Part shown: positions 1-7,120 of the stretch, piece by piece | Position numbering within the stretch: the stretch's first letter is position 1 | How the letters are laid out: every line of letters starts with the position of its first letter | Origin: Nocardia stercoris | Lineage (GTDB): Bacteria; Actinomycetota; Actinomycetes; Mycobacteriales; Mycobacteriaceae | Direction of reading: 5' to 3' | NCBI RefSeq assembly: GCF_003696265.1 | Contig: NZ_RFFH01000029.1 | Location: forward strand, 1 to 46,464 | Length of the DNA: 46,464 bases | Translations under genes and position numbers: made by a program | The notes under the pieces: generated by a model | The model's input: only the letters and a program-made list of their open reading frames with translations | Told to the model about the DNA's origin: nothing | Database searches by the model: none

Positions 1-2
1 AC

Positions 3-242
3 GAGCCCGCCGGCCCGGTCACCTCCGGCGGCATCAGCGTCAGCGGCACCGTCGGCGTCAGCAACTCCCCCGCCCTGAACGTCTGCTTCACCGCAACCGC
101 CGCCCCCACCACCACCACGCCGCCGCCCACCACCACGACGACCGGCACCGGCTCGGGTGGCACCGGCGGCACGACCGGAAGCGGAACCGGCAGCGCCGAC
201 GGCACCATCCTCCAAGGCATCCTCACCGCCCTCGGCCTCTGA
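3..242 (+). CDS. C-terminus of a secreted Thr/Gly-rich hypothetical protein (partial)
   Basis: The window opens inside this gene. The frame ending in TGA at 240-242 encodes 79 residues: a beta-like segment with one Cys (SGTVGVSNSPALNVCF), then a Pro/Thr-rich run and a Gly/Ser/Thr linker, ending in a short hydrophobic tail (ILQGILTALGL). Such low-complexity Thr/Pro and Gly linkers are typical of exported or wall-associated actinobacterial proteins, so an extracytoplasmic location is inferred. The N-terminus and any signal peptide lie outside the window and the family is not recognised. A strong hairpin follows the stop codon, consistent with a true gene end. Confidence 0.6.
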   Translation, partial: EPAGPVTSGGISVSGTVGVSNSPALNVCFTATAAPTTTTPPPTTTTTGTGSGGTGGTTGSGTGSADGTILQGILTALGL

Positions 243-259
243 CCGAGCGAACGGCTTCG

Positions 260-287
260 AACGGCAGTGCGGCACCGCACTGCCGTT
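260..287 (+). terminator. Rho-independent-type hairpin after the first gene
   Basis: A perfect 11-bp stem (arms 260-270 and 277-287, starting aacggcagtgc) closes a 6-base loop, 18 bases after the TGA at 240-242, and is followed by a short T/C stretch. It probably ends the partial upstream gene. Confidence 0.7.
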
Positions 288-420
288 TCCGTTCGTCGAG
301 GCAGCGCAGGGAAATCGCCGGCATCGCCCGAATCCACGAAGCGCTCGCCGGCTGCGGTGAGCAGGAGCGGCGGCTGCTCGCGCCCTGGATCCCGCAACGG
401 CGGTCAGCCTCACCCCGCAG

Positions 421-696
421 GTGCTGGCGGGCGCCCTGCCGGCGCGACGTCGCATGTTCGCCGACGCCGGCGTCGGCGAGCTGCGGCGGGCGGCCGCGAG
501 CCAGCTGGTGCTCGACGACCGGCACATCGTGGTGAGCGCCGAGTGGGTCGCGTCGCGCGACGGGGCGGCGCCGCTGGCGCTGAAGTCCACATTCCTGCTG
601 CGCCGGGAGGACGGGCAGCTGCGCATCGTGGTCTACCTCAACCACAACGACCTGCACGCCGTCCTCGCCGATCCCACGGCAGCGACCGGCTCGTAG
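421..696 (+). CDS. SnoaL/NTF2-like protein, N-terminally short (possible remnant)
   Basis: The frame encodes 91 residues. The second half carries a pattern I associate with NTF2/SnoaL-fold proteins: LVLDDRHIVVSAEWVA, then LALKSTFLLRRED, then IVVYLNHNDL, which would be the last three strands of the sheet. The helical first half of the fold is missing. The frame is open only back to 361 with no good start or ribosome binding site, while a different frame just upstream (about 302-400) also reads like protein (REIAGIARIHEALAGCGEQE). This suggests a gene decayed by frameshift, or one starting at GTG 421. It sits directly upstream of the DosR-type promoter of the next gene. No function can be assigned beyond the fold. 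Confidence 0.45.
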   Translation: MLAGALPARRRMFADAGVGELRRAAASQLVLDDRHIVVSAEWVASRDGAAPLALKSTFLLRREDGQLRIVVYLNHNDLHAVLADPTAATGS

Positions 697-751
697 CCGC
701 CCGGTCACCCCGTTCCAAGCTCGCGCGGACGAAGCGCCCCGGTACGTCCGG

Positions 752-793
752 TGCGGGACGCTGGTCGACCGAACCGGTGACCAAAGGCCCCTG
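752..793 (+). promoter_or_regulatory. Two DosR-box-like sites upstream of the nitroreductase
   Basis: The proximal site spans 774-793 with core GTGAC-CAAA-GGCCC at 777-790. It matches the known DosR consensus (GGGAC, 4-base spacer, GTCCC) with one mismatch per half site; the GGCCC half is common in mycobacterial boxes. The distal site spans 752-771 with GGGAC at 755-759 and GTCGA at 764-768. The two are 22 bp apart, about two helical turns. The proximal centre lies 43 bp before the inferred transcription start at 827. This is pattern matching by eye against a known motif. Confidence 0.65.
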
Positions 794-814
794 TATTCCG
801 CCGGGCAACCTTCA

Positions 815-820
815 TACCGT
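815..820 (+). promoter_or_regulatory. -10 hexamer TACCGT; leaderless start of the nitroreductase
   Basis: TACCGT fits the actinobacterial TANNNT -10 pattern. Six bases separate it from the ATG at 827, so the transcript would begin at the start codon. GAGGG abuts the ATG directly and is too close to act as a normal ribosome binding site. Confidence 0.5.
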
Positions 821-826
821 CGAGGG

Positions 827-1816
827 ATGAATGGACAGCTCACAGCCGAAGTCGTCGCACGGGCCGCGTCACTGGCCGGGCGGGCGCCTTCACTTCACAA
901 CACGCACCCGTGGCAATGGGTATTCGACGGCCGGGTGCTGCAGCTGCACGCGGTGCCGGAGCGGATGCTGCCGGTCGCCGACGGGGCCGGACGACAGTTG
1001 CTGTTGAGCTGCGGGATCGTGTTGCATCACATGCGATCCGCGCTGGCGGTGCTCGGTTGGCGCACGTCGGTGCGGCGCTTGCCGGCGCCGGCGCGGCCCG
1101 GGCACCTCGCCGACCTCGAGTGGGAACCCACGGGCATGGTCACCGAAGCCGAATACGCTCGTGCTGCGGCGATTTCGCGGCGGTACACCGACCGGTTGCC
1201 GTACGAGGCGCCGGTGAGCTGGGACGAGTTCGTGCCGTCGCTACGCGCCGGCTTCGCCCCGGACGACGCGGTACTGGACATCGTGCCGAGCAAGTGCGGG
1301 CCCGCGCTGCGCCGAATCTCGGGGCTCGCCACCGGGCTGCAGCGCTACGACTCGCGCTATCACGCCGAGTTGTACTGGTGGACCGGCCATGTCGTGCAGG
1401 CCGCGGGGATTCCGCGGACCGCGCTGGTATCGGCGGCGGAGCGGGAGCAGGTGGCGGTCGGGCGGCACATGCCCGCGGGCGGGACCGCCGTCCGCCGCGC
1501 GGAGACAGTGGACCGAGCCCGAATTCTGGCCGTCTCCAGCGAGTCCGACCGGCCGCAGGACGTGCTGCGGGCGGGTGAGGTGCTGTCGGCGGTACTGCTG
1601 GACTGCACGGCGGCCGGTTACGCCACCTGCACGCTCACCCACATGACCGAATTCGCTCCCAGCCGAGCCGAATTGCGGACACTGCTGGGCGGCCGGGTGC
1701 TGCCGCAGGCGCTGATCCGGGTCGGCACCCGGCCGGTGGGTGCGCAGACTCCCCCGCCGAGGCCGCGGCTGCCGCGGAGCGAGATCCTCGAGGCCGTCCC
1801 GTCCGCGGTGCGATGA
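827..1816 (+). CDS. Acg-family nitroreductase-like FMN protein (Rv3131/Rv2032 type)
   Basis: This 329-residue protein belongs to the atypical nitroreductase family represented by Acg (Rv2032), Rv3127 and Rv3131 of M. tuberculosis, all DosR-regulon members. Visible hallmarks are RAPSLHNTHPWQWVF at about 19-33, the segment VADGAGRQLLLSCG near 50-63, and a C-terminal half with LDCTAAGYATCTLTHMTE typical of the second nitroreductase-like lobe. The family is thought to bind and sequester FMN rather than turn it over; the physiological substrate is unknown. ATG 827 is chosen because a -10 hexamer lies six bases upstream and no other start fits. The upstream DosR-type boxes and the sensor/regulator genes that follow imply induction by hypoxia, NO or CO. 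The length matches the family. Confidence 0.88.
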   Translation: MNGQLTAEVVARAASLAGRAPSLHNTHPWQWVFDGRVLQLHAVPERMLPVADGAGRQLLLSCGIVLHHMRSALAVLGWRTSVRRLPAPARPGHLADLEWEPTGMVTEAEYARAAAISRRYTDRLPYEAPVSWDEFVPSLRAGFAPDDAVLDIVPSKCGPALRRISGLATGLQRYDSRYHAELYWWTGHVVQAAGIPRTALVSAAEREQVAVGRHMPAGGTAVRRAETVDRARILAVSSESDRPQDVLRAGEVLSAVLLDCTAAGYATCTLTHMTEFAPSRAELRTLLGGRVLPQALIRVGTRPVGAQTPPPRPRLPRSEILEAVPSAVR

Positions 1817-1842
1817 CCGCGATGCCGCGGGGGTTCGGTCCG

Positions 1843-1907
1843 AATCGGGCCGAAAGCCCTTATCCAGGCCCAACCGGTCCCGGCCTACCTCCCTCGGCGC
1901 CTACACT
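1843..1907 (+). promoter_or_regulatory. Promoter of the first GAF sensor kinase, with weak DosR-like sites
   Basis: TACACT (1902-1907) is a good -10 hexamer six bases before the GTG at 1914, indicating a leaderless mRNA. Two imperfect DosR-like motifs lie upstream: GGGCC-GAAA-GCCCT (1847-1860, centre about -60) and GGCCC-AACC-GGTCC (1867-1880, centre about -40). Both are weaker than the sites before the nitroreductase and dosR, so DosR control here is only a suggestion. Confidence 0.4.
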
Positions 1908-1913
1908 TGGCCG

Positions 1914-3602
1914 GTGCCGCTCGACCAGAGCCGGGCGCCTTCGGACCAGCGCCTCGACGAATCCCGCAGGGACATACCCGACACCGCGACCGCCGCAGCG
2001 GCTGGCTATTCGGTACGGGACACCCTCTCCCAGCTCCGCCTGCGTGAACTGCTGGCCGAGGTCCGCGACCGGGTGGACCAGATCATCGACGCCCGCGACC
2101 GGGTCGACGGCCTGGTGGAGGCGCTGTTGACCGTCACCTCGGGTCTGGATCTGGACCAGACCCTGCGGTCGATCGTGCACACCGCGATCACCCTGGTCGG
2201 CGCCCGCTACGGCGCGCTCGGCGTGCGGGGGCACGGCACCGAACTGGTCCGGTTCATCCACCAGGGCATCGACGAGGAGCTGGGCGCCCGCATCGGCGAC
2301 CTCCCTCAGGGCGGCGGCGTGCTCGGCGTCCTGATCGACCGGCCCAAAACGATTCGCCTGGAACGGATCTCCGACCATCCCGAGTCGGTGGGATTCCCGC
2401 CCGGGCATCCGCCGATGAACTCGTTCCTCGGCACCCCCATCCGAATTCGCGACGAGGTGTTCGGAAACCTCTATCTGACCGAGAAACTCGGCGGTCAGCC
2501 CTTCACCGAGGACGACGAAGTGGTGACGCAGGCGCTGGCCGCGGCGGCCGGCGTCGCCATCGCCAATGCCCGGCTCTACGAGGCGGCCCGCAACCGGCAG
2601 GCCTGGATCGCCGCCACCCGCGACATCACCACCGACTTCCTCGCCGGCACCGACCCGGAGATCGTGTCCGAGCGGCTGGTGACACTGAGCCGCGAACTCA
2701 CCGGCGCCGAACACGCTTTCCTGGCGCTGAGCCCGGACCCCGATCGGCCCGCCGAATCGGTGACGCACCTGGAGATCTCGCATCCCGCCGGTCCGCCGCT
2801 GCCGTGCGGCTGCGAGCGGCTCGCGGTGGCGGACACCCGGGTCGGCGAGGTGTTCCGGAGCCGAACCCCGATGTGCCTGACCAGCTTCCACGAGGACGGC
2901 CTGCCGCAGCAGTACGGTCCGGCGCTGATCCTGCCGCTGGCCGCGCCGGACGCGGCGCTGGGCGCGCTGGTGCTCCTGCGCTCCCGCGGCGCCGTCCCGT
3001 TCGACGCCGAGATGGTGAGCCCGGCAACGACATTCGCCACCCAGGTGGCGCTGGCCCGGCAGCTGGCCACGGCCCAGCGGCAGATGCGGGACCTGGTCGT
3101 CTCCACGGACCGCGACCGGATCGCCCGCGACCTGCACGACCACGTCATCCAGCGACTGTTCGCGATCGGACTGTCCCTGCGGGCCACGGTGAACCGGACG
3201 AACCGGCCGGAGGTCCGGGACCGAATCGAGCAGTCGGTGGACGAACTGCAGGAGATCGTGCAGGAGATCCGCACCTCGATCTTCGACCTGCACGGCTACC
3301 CCCGGCACAGCATCCGGTTGCGGCAGCGGATCGAAGAGGCGTTACGCCGCCCGACCGCGGGCACCGGCATCCGGACCGAGTTCCGGGTGACCGGCCCGCT
3401 GTCGGTGATCGGCGCCGAACTGGCCGACCAGGTCGAAGGTGTCGTACGCACCGCGGTGGTGGCGGCCGTCCACGGCCGGGCCCGGGACATCCTGGTCGAG
3501 GTCGCGGTCGCCGACGACGTGATCGTGACGGTGGAGGACGACGTTGCGCGCCATACGAACGGTCCGCGCACCCGCGTGCGCTGGAGTGCGCCGCTGACCT
3601 AG
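1914..3602 (+). CDS. DosS/DosT-like double-GAF sensor with degenerate ATPase domain
   Basis: This 562-aa protein has the DosS/DosT layout: an N-terminal coiled segment (about 35-75), GAF-A (about 80-220), GAF-B (about 240-385), a HisKA_3 helix pair and a C-terminal HATPase-like region. In GAF-A, His165 (in GHPPM) aligns with the heme ligand His149 of M. tuberculosis DosS, and Tyr187 (in NLYLT) aligns with the distal Tyr171. The phospho-acceptor His408 (RDLHDHVIQRLF) is intact. The ATP-binding domain is not: the N-box Asn and Glu positions read Ala517 and Thr513, the Gly of the G1 box is gone, and the segment carrying the G2 box (GLANL in the downstream paralogue) is absent. The protein should sense heme ligands but is unlikely to autophosphorylate; it might accept phosphate from, or dimerise with, the next kinase. 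GTG 1914 is chosen from its leaderless promoter; longer starts run into the upstream gene. Confidence 0.85.
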   Translation: MPLDQSRAPSDQRLDESRRDIPDTATAAAAGYSVRDTLSQLRLRELLAEVRDRVDQIIDARDRVDGLVEALLTVTSGLDLDQTLRSIVHTAITLVGARYGALGVRGHGTELVRFIHQGIDEELGARIGDLPQGGGVLGVLIDRPKTIRLERISDHPESVGFPPGHPPMNSFLGTPIRIRDEVFGNLYLTEKLGGQPFTEDDEVVTQALAAAAGVAIANARLYEAARNRQAWIAATRDITTDFLAGTDPEIVSERLVTLSRELTGAEHAFLALSPDPDRPAESVTHLEISHPAGPPLPCGCERLAVADTRVGEVFRSRTPMCLTSFHEDGLPQQYGPALILPLAAPDAALGALVLLRSRGAVPFDAEMVSPATTFATQVALARQLATAQRQMRDLVVSTDRDRIARDLHDHVIQRLFAIGLSLRATVNRTNRPEVRDRIEQSVDELQEIVQEIRTSIFDLHGYPRHSIRLRQRIEEALRRPTAGTGIRTEFRVTGPLSVIGAELADQVEGVVRTAVVAAVHGRARDILVEVAVADDVIVTVEDDVARHTNGPRTRVRWSAPLT

Positions 3603-3721
3603 TGCCCCCTCCGACCGGGCCGCGGATCGAAGTGAGTTCCGACATCGTGTCTCAGGCCCTGCCCGCCATGGCCGACCGATGATGCAGCCGGCCACCATCT
3701 CGAGAGATCAGGATCACCCGC

Positions 3722-5455
3722 ATGAGCGACGGCCCGGGTAACGCCGGCTACTCGGTTCGCGACACCCTGTCGCAACTGCGGCTCCGCGAGCTGTTGAACG
3801 AGGTCAAGGATCGAGTCGACCAGATCATCGACGCCCGCGACCGAATGGACGGCCTGGTGGACGCCATGCTCACCGTCACCTCGGGCCTCGACCTCGCCGA
3901 CACCCTGACCACGATCGTGCACACCGCGCTGAATCTGGTCGACGCCCGCTACTGCGCCCTGGGCGTGCGGGGCCACGGCCCGCAGCTGAGCCAGTTCATC
4001 TACGAGGGCATCGACGCCGAGACCCGCGCCCGGATCGGAGATCTGCCCGAAGGGCACGGCGTGCTGGGCCTGCTGTTCCGCGAACCCACCGCCATCCGGC
4101 TCGAGAACATCGCCGACCACCCGTCCTCGGTCGGCTTCCCGGCCAACCACCCGCCGATGCGCACCTTCCTCGGGGTGCCCGTACGGATCCGGGACGAAAT
4201 CTTCGGCAACCTGTACCTGACCGAAAAGGCCAACGGCCAGCAGTTCACCGAGGACGACGAGCTGATCGTGAAGGCGCTCGCCGCGGCCGCGGGTGTCGCC
4301 ATCGACAACGCCCGGCTGTATGCGGCGTCCCACGCCCGGCAGGCGTGGATCGAGGCGATCCGGGATCTGACCACCGAATTCCTCGCCGGCACCGACTCCG
4401 ACGACGTGCTGGCCCTGCTCGTCGACCGGGTGCGCGGGCTCACCGAGTCCCGGCAGGTGTGGCTGGCGGTGGACACCGACCCGGAGCGACCCGCGGACTC
4501 CACCGCGGATATCGAGGTCAGTCACCGCTCGGGTGCGGGGCCCGCGACCGGTACCGCGCTGCGGCTGGGCGCCGGGCTGGTCGGCACCGCCTATCGCGAC
4601 CGACGGCCGCAGCGCGTCGACGATGTCGAATCCACCGAGCTCGCAACCGAATTCCCCGGCGCCGGGCCGGTGATCGTACTGCCGCTGCACACCCCGGATT
4701 CGGTGGTGGGCGTGCTGATCGCGGTGCGCGAGGCGGGTGCGCCGCCCTACGACGACGAGATCCTCGATCTGGCGGTGGCGTTCACCGATCAGGCGGCTCT
4801 GGCGATCCAGCTCGCCGAAACTCAGCGCCGGGTCAGGGAACTCGACGTGCTCGCGGACCGGGATCGCATCGCGCAGGATCTGCACGATCACGTGATCCAG
4901 CGCTTGTTCGCGGTCGGGCTGAACCTGCAGGGCACGGTGCCGCGGTCGTCGGTTCCCGAGGTGCGGGAGCGGCTCACCGACGCCGTCGACGACCTGCAGG
5001 ACGTGGTCCAGGAGATCCGGACGTCGATCTTCAATCTGCACGGGGACGCCGCGTCGGCCACACAGCTGCGACGGCGCATCGAGCAGGCGGTACACCAGCA
5101 GGTCGGGGACGCCGATCTGCGCATCGCGCTGCGGATCGGTGGCCCGCTGTCGATCGTCGGCGTGGATTTGGCCGAACACGCCGAGGCCGTGGTGCGGGAG
5201 GCGGTCAGCAACGCGGTCCGGCACGCGCAGGCGACCGCGATCGAAGTGGAGATCAGCGTCGGCAACGACCTGGTCATCACGGTGACCGACGACGGGATCG
5301 GTATCCCGGGCGAGATCGATGCCAGTGGCCTGGCGAATCTCGCTCAGCGCGCCGAGACCTGCGACGGGCGGTTCACGGTCGCACCGGGTCCGCCGGCGGG
5401 CGACGGCCGCCGCCGCAGCGGGACCCGGCTGACCTGGTCGGCCGCGCTGCATTGA
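3722..5455 (+). CDS. DosS/DosT-like heme-GAF sensor histidine kinase
   Basis: This 577-aa protein has the same architecture as its upstream paralogue but with a complete catalytic domain. GAF-A carries His143 (ANHPPM) at the heme-ligand position and Tyr165 (NLYLT) at the distal Tyr position. The HisKA_3 motif has phospho-acceptor His388 (QDLHDHVIQRLF). The ATPase domain has the N-box (VREAVSNAVRHA, Asn497), G1 box (TDDGIGIPG, about 522-530) and G2 box (SGLANLAQRAE, about 535-545). In M. tuberculosis, DosS and DosT detect O2, NO and CO through heme and phosphorylate DosR. The ATG at 3722 follows an AGGA about ten bases upstream. There is no obvious separate promoter in the 119-bp gap after the first sensor, so the two may be co-transcribed. 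The dosR gene follows after 90 bp. Confidence 0.92.
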   Translation: MSDGPGNAGYSVRDTLSQLRLRELLNEVKDRVDQIIDARDRMDGLVDAMLTVTSGLDLADTLTTIVHTALNLVDARYCALGVRGHGPQLSQFIYEGIDAETRARIGDLPEGHGVLGLLFREPTAIRLENIADHPSSVGFPANHPPMRTFLGVPVRIRDEIFGNLYLTEKANGQQFTEDDELIVKALAAAAGVAIDNARLYAASHARQAWIEAIRDLTTEFLAGTDSDDVLALLVDRVRGLTESRQVWLAVDTDPERPADSTADIEVSHRSGAGPATGTALRLGAGLVGTAYRDRRPQRVDDVESTELATEFPGAGPVIVLPLHTPDSVVGVLIAVREAGAPPYDDEILDLAVAFTDQAALAIQLAETQRRVRELDVLADRDRIAQDLHDHVIQRLFAVGLNLQGTVPRSSVPEVRERLTDAVDDLQDVVQEIRTSIFNLHGDAASATQLRRRIEQAVHQQVGDADLRIALRIGGPLSIVGVDLAEHAEAVVREAVSNAVRHAQATAIEVEISVGNDLVITVTDDGIGIPGEIDASGLANLAQRAETCDGRFTVAPGPPAGDGRRRSGTRLTWSAALH

Positions 5456-5465
5456 GCGGCGCGAA

Positions 5466-5511
5466 CTGAGGACTTTCGTCCATATCCGCGCCCCGGCGCG
5501 CGGGTTATCTT
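5466..5511 (+). promoter_or_regulatory. DosR box and -10 of the dosR promoter
   Basis: AGGAC-TTTC-GTCCA (5469-5482) matches the DosR consensus with one mismatch in each half site. TATCTT (5506-5511) is a -10 candidate giving a start near 5518, which places the box centre at about -43, the same spacing as at the nitroreductase promoter. Autoregulation of dosR is inferred from this and is known in M. tuberculosis. Confidence 0.68.
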
Positions 5512-5545
5512 GTCCTGTGTCATCACGAGCGGATAGGACACGGCC

Positions 5546-6193
5546 ATGACCACGGTGTTCCTGGTGGACGATCACGAGATCGTCCGGCGCGGTCTCACAG
5601 ACCTGCTCAACAGCGATCCCGAACTCACCGTGATCGGCGAGGCGGGCGACGTCGGCCAAGCGCTGGCGCGCATTCCGGCCCTGCGGCCCGATGTCGCGGT
5701 CCTCGACGTCCGGCTGCCCGACGGCAACGGCATCGAACTGTGCCGCGAACTGCTCTCCCACCACGACGGTCTGCGCTGTCTCATCCTGACCTCCTTCACC
5801 GACGAACAGGCCATGTTGGACGCCATCCTCGCCGGAGCCAGCGGCTATGTCGTCAAGGACATCAAGGGAATGGAGCTGGCGAAGGCGATCAAGGAGGTCG
5901 GCGCCGGGCGTTCGCTGCTGGACAATCGCGCCGCCGCCGCGCTCATGGAGCGGTTGCGCCGCAGCACCGAGCTCGACGGTCCCCTGGCGACCCTCACCGA
6001 GCAGGAGCGCAAACTGCTCGATCTGCTGGGCGAGGGGCTGACCAATCGGCAGATCGCCGAGCGCATGTTCTTGGCGGAGAAGACGGTGAAGAACTACGTG
6101 TCCCGGCTGCTGGCCAAACTCGGTATGAAGCGCCGGACCCAGGCCGCGGTGCTGGCGTCGAAACTCCACGATCGGGACGGTCACCCGGCGTGA
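5546..6193 (+). CDS. dosR: DosR/DevR response regulator (NarL family)
   Basis: This 215-aa NarL-type regulator closely resembles DosR throughout. The receiver domain (1-120) has the acidic pair Asp8/Asp9, the phosphorylation site Asp54 (VAVLDVRLPDGNGIEL), Thr82 and Lys104 (YVVKDIKGMEL). The long linker ends in a LuxR-type helix-turn-helix (about 148-208) whose recognition helix FLAEKTVKNYVSRLLAKLGM keeps Lys179, Lys182 and Asn183, the residues that contact DNA in DosR. It would switch on dormancy genes when phosphorylated by the sensors encoded just upstream. The ATG has an AGGA-type ribosome binding site and the promoter carries its own DosR box. Gene order here is nitroreductase, sensor, sensor, regulator, whereas in M. 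tuberculosis dosR precedes dosS. A strong hairpin follows the stop. Confidence 0.95.
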   Translation: MTTVFLVDDHEIVRRGLTDLLNSDPELTVIGEAGDVGQALARIPALRPDVAVLDVRLPDGNGIELCRELLSHHDGLRCLILTSFTDEQAMLDAILAGASGYVVKDIKGMELAKAIKEVGAGRSLLDNRAAAALMERLRRSTELDGPLATLTEQERKLLDLLGEGLTNRQIAERMFLAEKTVKNYVSRLLAKLGMKRRTQAAVLASKLHDRDGHPA

Positions 6194-6195
6194 AT

Positions 6196-6240
6196 TCCGT
6201 TGCCCGGCCGGTGATTCGGCACCGGCCGGGCAGCAACGGA
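6196..6240. terminator. Bidirectional hairpin between dosR and the next minus-strand gene
   Basis: Long inverted repeat: arms 6196-6213 and 6220-6240 pair over 18 bp with a three-base bulge and a six-base loop (attcgg). It begins three bases after the dosR stop and ends two bases before the stop of the minus-strand gene, so it can serve both. Confidence 0.7.
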
Positions 6241-6241
6241 T

Positions 6242-6601
6242 TTACATTTCGTTGGCGATCAACAGTGCCCGGACCTGTTCCTCGAAGGATCTCCGGGCGC
6301 GCATCGCCGACGTCCGGTCCTTGGTGAACAGGCCGGGAATATCGGTGCTGAACGCCAGGAACTGCGCACTTTCACCGACCCAGGTGGTCTCGATGCTGCG
6401 TAACAGGTCCTTGCCGGTGTTCACGAAATCGCACCGCGGCGACGGAACAGCGGCTTTCGCGCGGCCGAATCGCCTTGCCGCCGCGACAATTTCCACGCTG
6501 TCCACAATTGGAGCGTGACCACAGCTGGAATGTTTATCATGCCGACTCCCACCTCCCTGTTGCGGTGATATCCGGATAGCCTGGAGCCTACCCACATTCA
6601 T
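6242..6601 (-). CDS. Small hypothetical protein, start uncertain
   Basis: The reading frame ending at 6242 gives up to 119 residues from ATG 6601. Only the last 60 to 90 residues look convincing, for example SIETTWVGESAQFLAFSTD and SFEEQVRALLIANEM, which resemble amphipathic helices. No family is recognised. The start is unclear. A textbook ribosome binding site (ggaggt) precedes an ATG at 6540 in a different frame, which encodes 39 residues and stops at 6421-6423, overlapping a GTG (6422-6424) in the main frame as GTGA. So this could be one gene from 6601, two coupled short genes, or a frameshifted gene. The stretch from about 6490 to 6660 is more A/T-rich than its surroundings. A DosR-like inverted repeat lies upstream at 6645-6661. 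Confidence 0.35.
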   Translation of the reverse strand: MNVGRLQAIRISPQQGGGSRHDKHSSCGHAPIVDSVEIVAAARRFGRAKAAVPSPRCDFVNTGKDLLRSIETTWVGESAQFLAFSTDIPGLFTKDRTSAMRARRSFEEQVRALLIANEM

Positions 6602-6644
6602 GGCACAACTTTCAATTACCGGAATACGTGTCCTTCTATTCCAA

Positions 6645-6661
6645 TTCGGGACGGTCCCCAA
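6645..6661. promoter_or_regulatory. 17-bp inverted repeat resembling DosR half sites with a 1-bp spacer
   Basis: TTCGGGAC-G-GTCCCCAA consists of two 8-bp arms matching the outer and inner parts of the DosR half-site consensus (TTSGGGAC and GTCCCSAA), but with one base between them instead of four. It lies 44 bp upstream of the most upstream start of the minus-strand small gene. A second inverted repeat, GGAATA-N10-TATTCC (6621-6642), lies between it and the gene. The regulator is unknown. Confidence 0.4.
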
Positions 6662-6707
6662 CTTCGCAAATCGGACATGCCACGGAAGGCGCGTATTACC
6701 GGCCCCC

Positions 6708-7076
6708 TCAGCGGGCCAGCAGCCAGCCCACCCGGTCGTAGGCGAGCGCCTGGTACACCAGCACGACGATCGCCGAAATCGCCGCCGCGACCGGCAGTCC
6801 GGCCGCCCACAGCGCAACCGCCCCGCCGCCCAGCACCAGGATCTCCAGCGCGAGCCGCACGGCCCCCGGCACCGCCACGGGCGCCGCCCCGTTCCGGCTC
6901 GGGTCGTCGGGCACCGCGAAGGTCCCCCACGCCACGGCCACCGCGACCGGCAGCACCAGCACCGTCAGGTAGCGCCACGGCGGATCGAAGGCCAGCCAGC
7001 CCATGATCCCGAACGAGACCACGGCAACCAGTTCGAGCAGGAACCGCACGGCCAACATCACCGGCTTCAACGACAT
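6708..7076 (-). CDS. YrdB-like (DUF2568) small membrane protein
   Basis: This 122-residue integral membrane protein has four predicted helices at about 5-25, 33-52, 70-90 and 94-113. The pattern FLLELVAVVSFGIMGW, followed by a later AVPDDPSR loop and the LALEILVLGGGAVALWAAG helix, is what I associate with the YrdB/DUF2568 family, whose function is unknown. The ATG at 7076 has a GAAGGTGA ribosome binding site; an upstream in-frame start at 7121 would add 15 polar residues and is less likely. It lies between two short hypothetical genes on the same strand. Confidence 0.75.
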   Translation of the reverse strand: MSLKPVMLAVRFLLELVAVVSFGIMGWLAFDPPWRYLTVLVLPVAVAVAWGTFAVPDDPSRNGAAPVAVPGAVRLALEILVLGGGAVALWAAGLPVAAAISAIVVLVYQALAYDRVGWLLAR

Positions 7077-7120
7077 ACGGTCACCTTCGCGCACTTGACG
7101 ATCGAGAACATCCGCCGACA

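Noticed and set aside
3599..6184. 861-aa open frame on the minus strand across the second sensor and dosR
   Set aside because: It is antisense to well-recognised genes; the amino-acid composition (His/Gln/Arg/Gly-rich) is typical of a non-coding frame in high-GC DNA.
6242..6817. 191-aa version of the small hypothetical gene starting at 6817
   Set aside because: The extra N-terminus is Arg/Ser/Cys-rich, overlaps the YrdB-like gene in antisense frame register, and looks non-coding.
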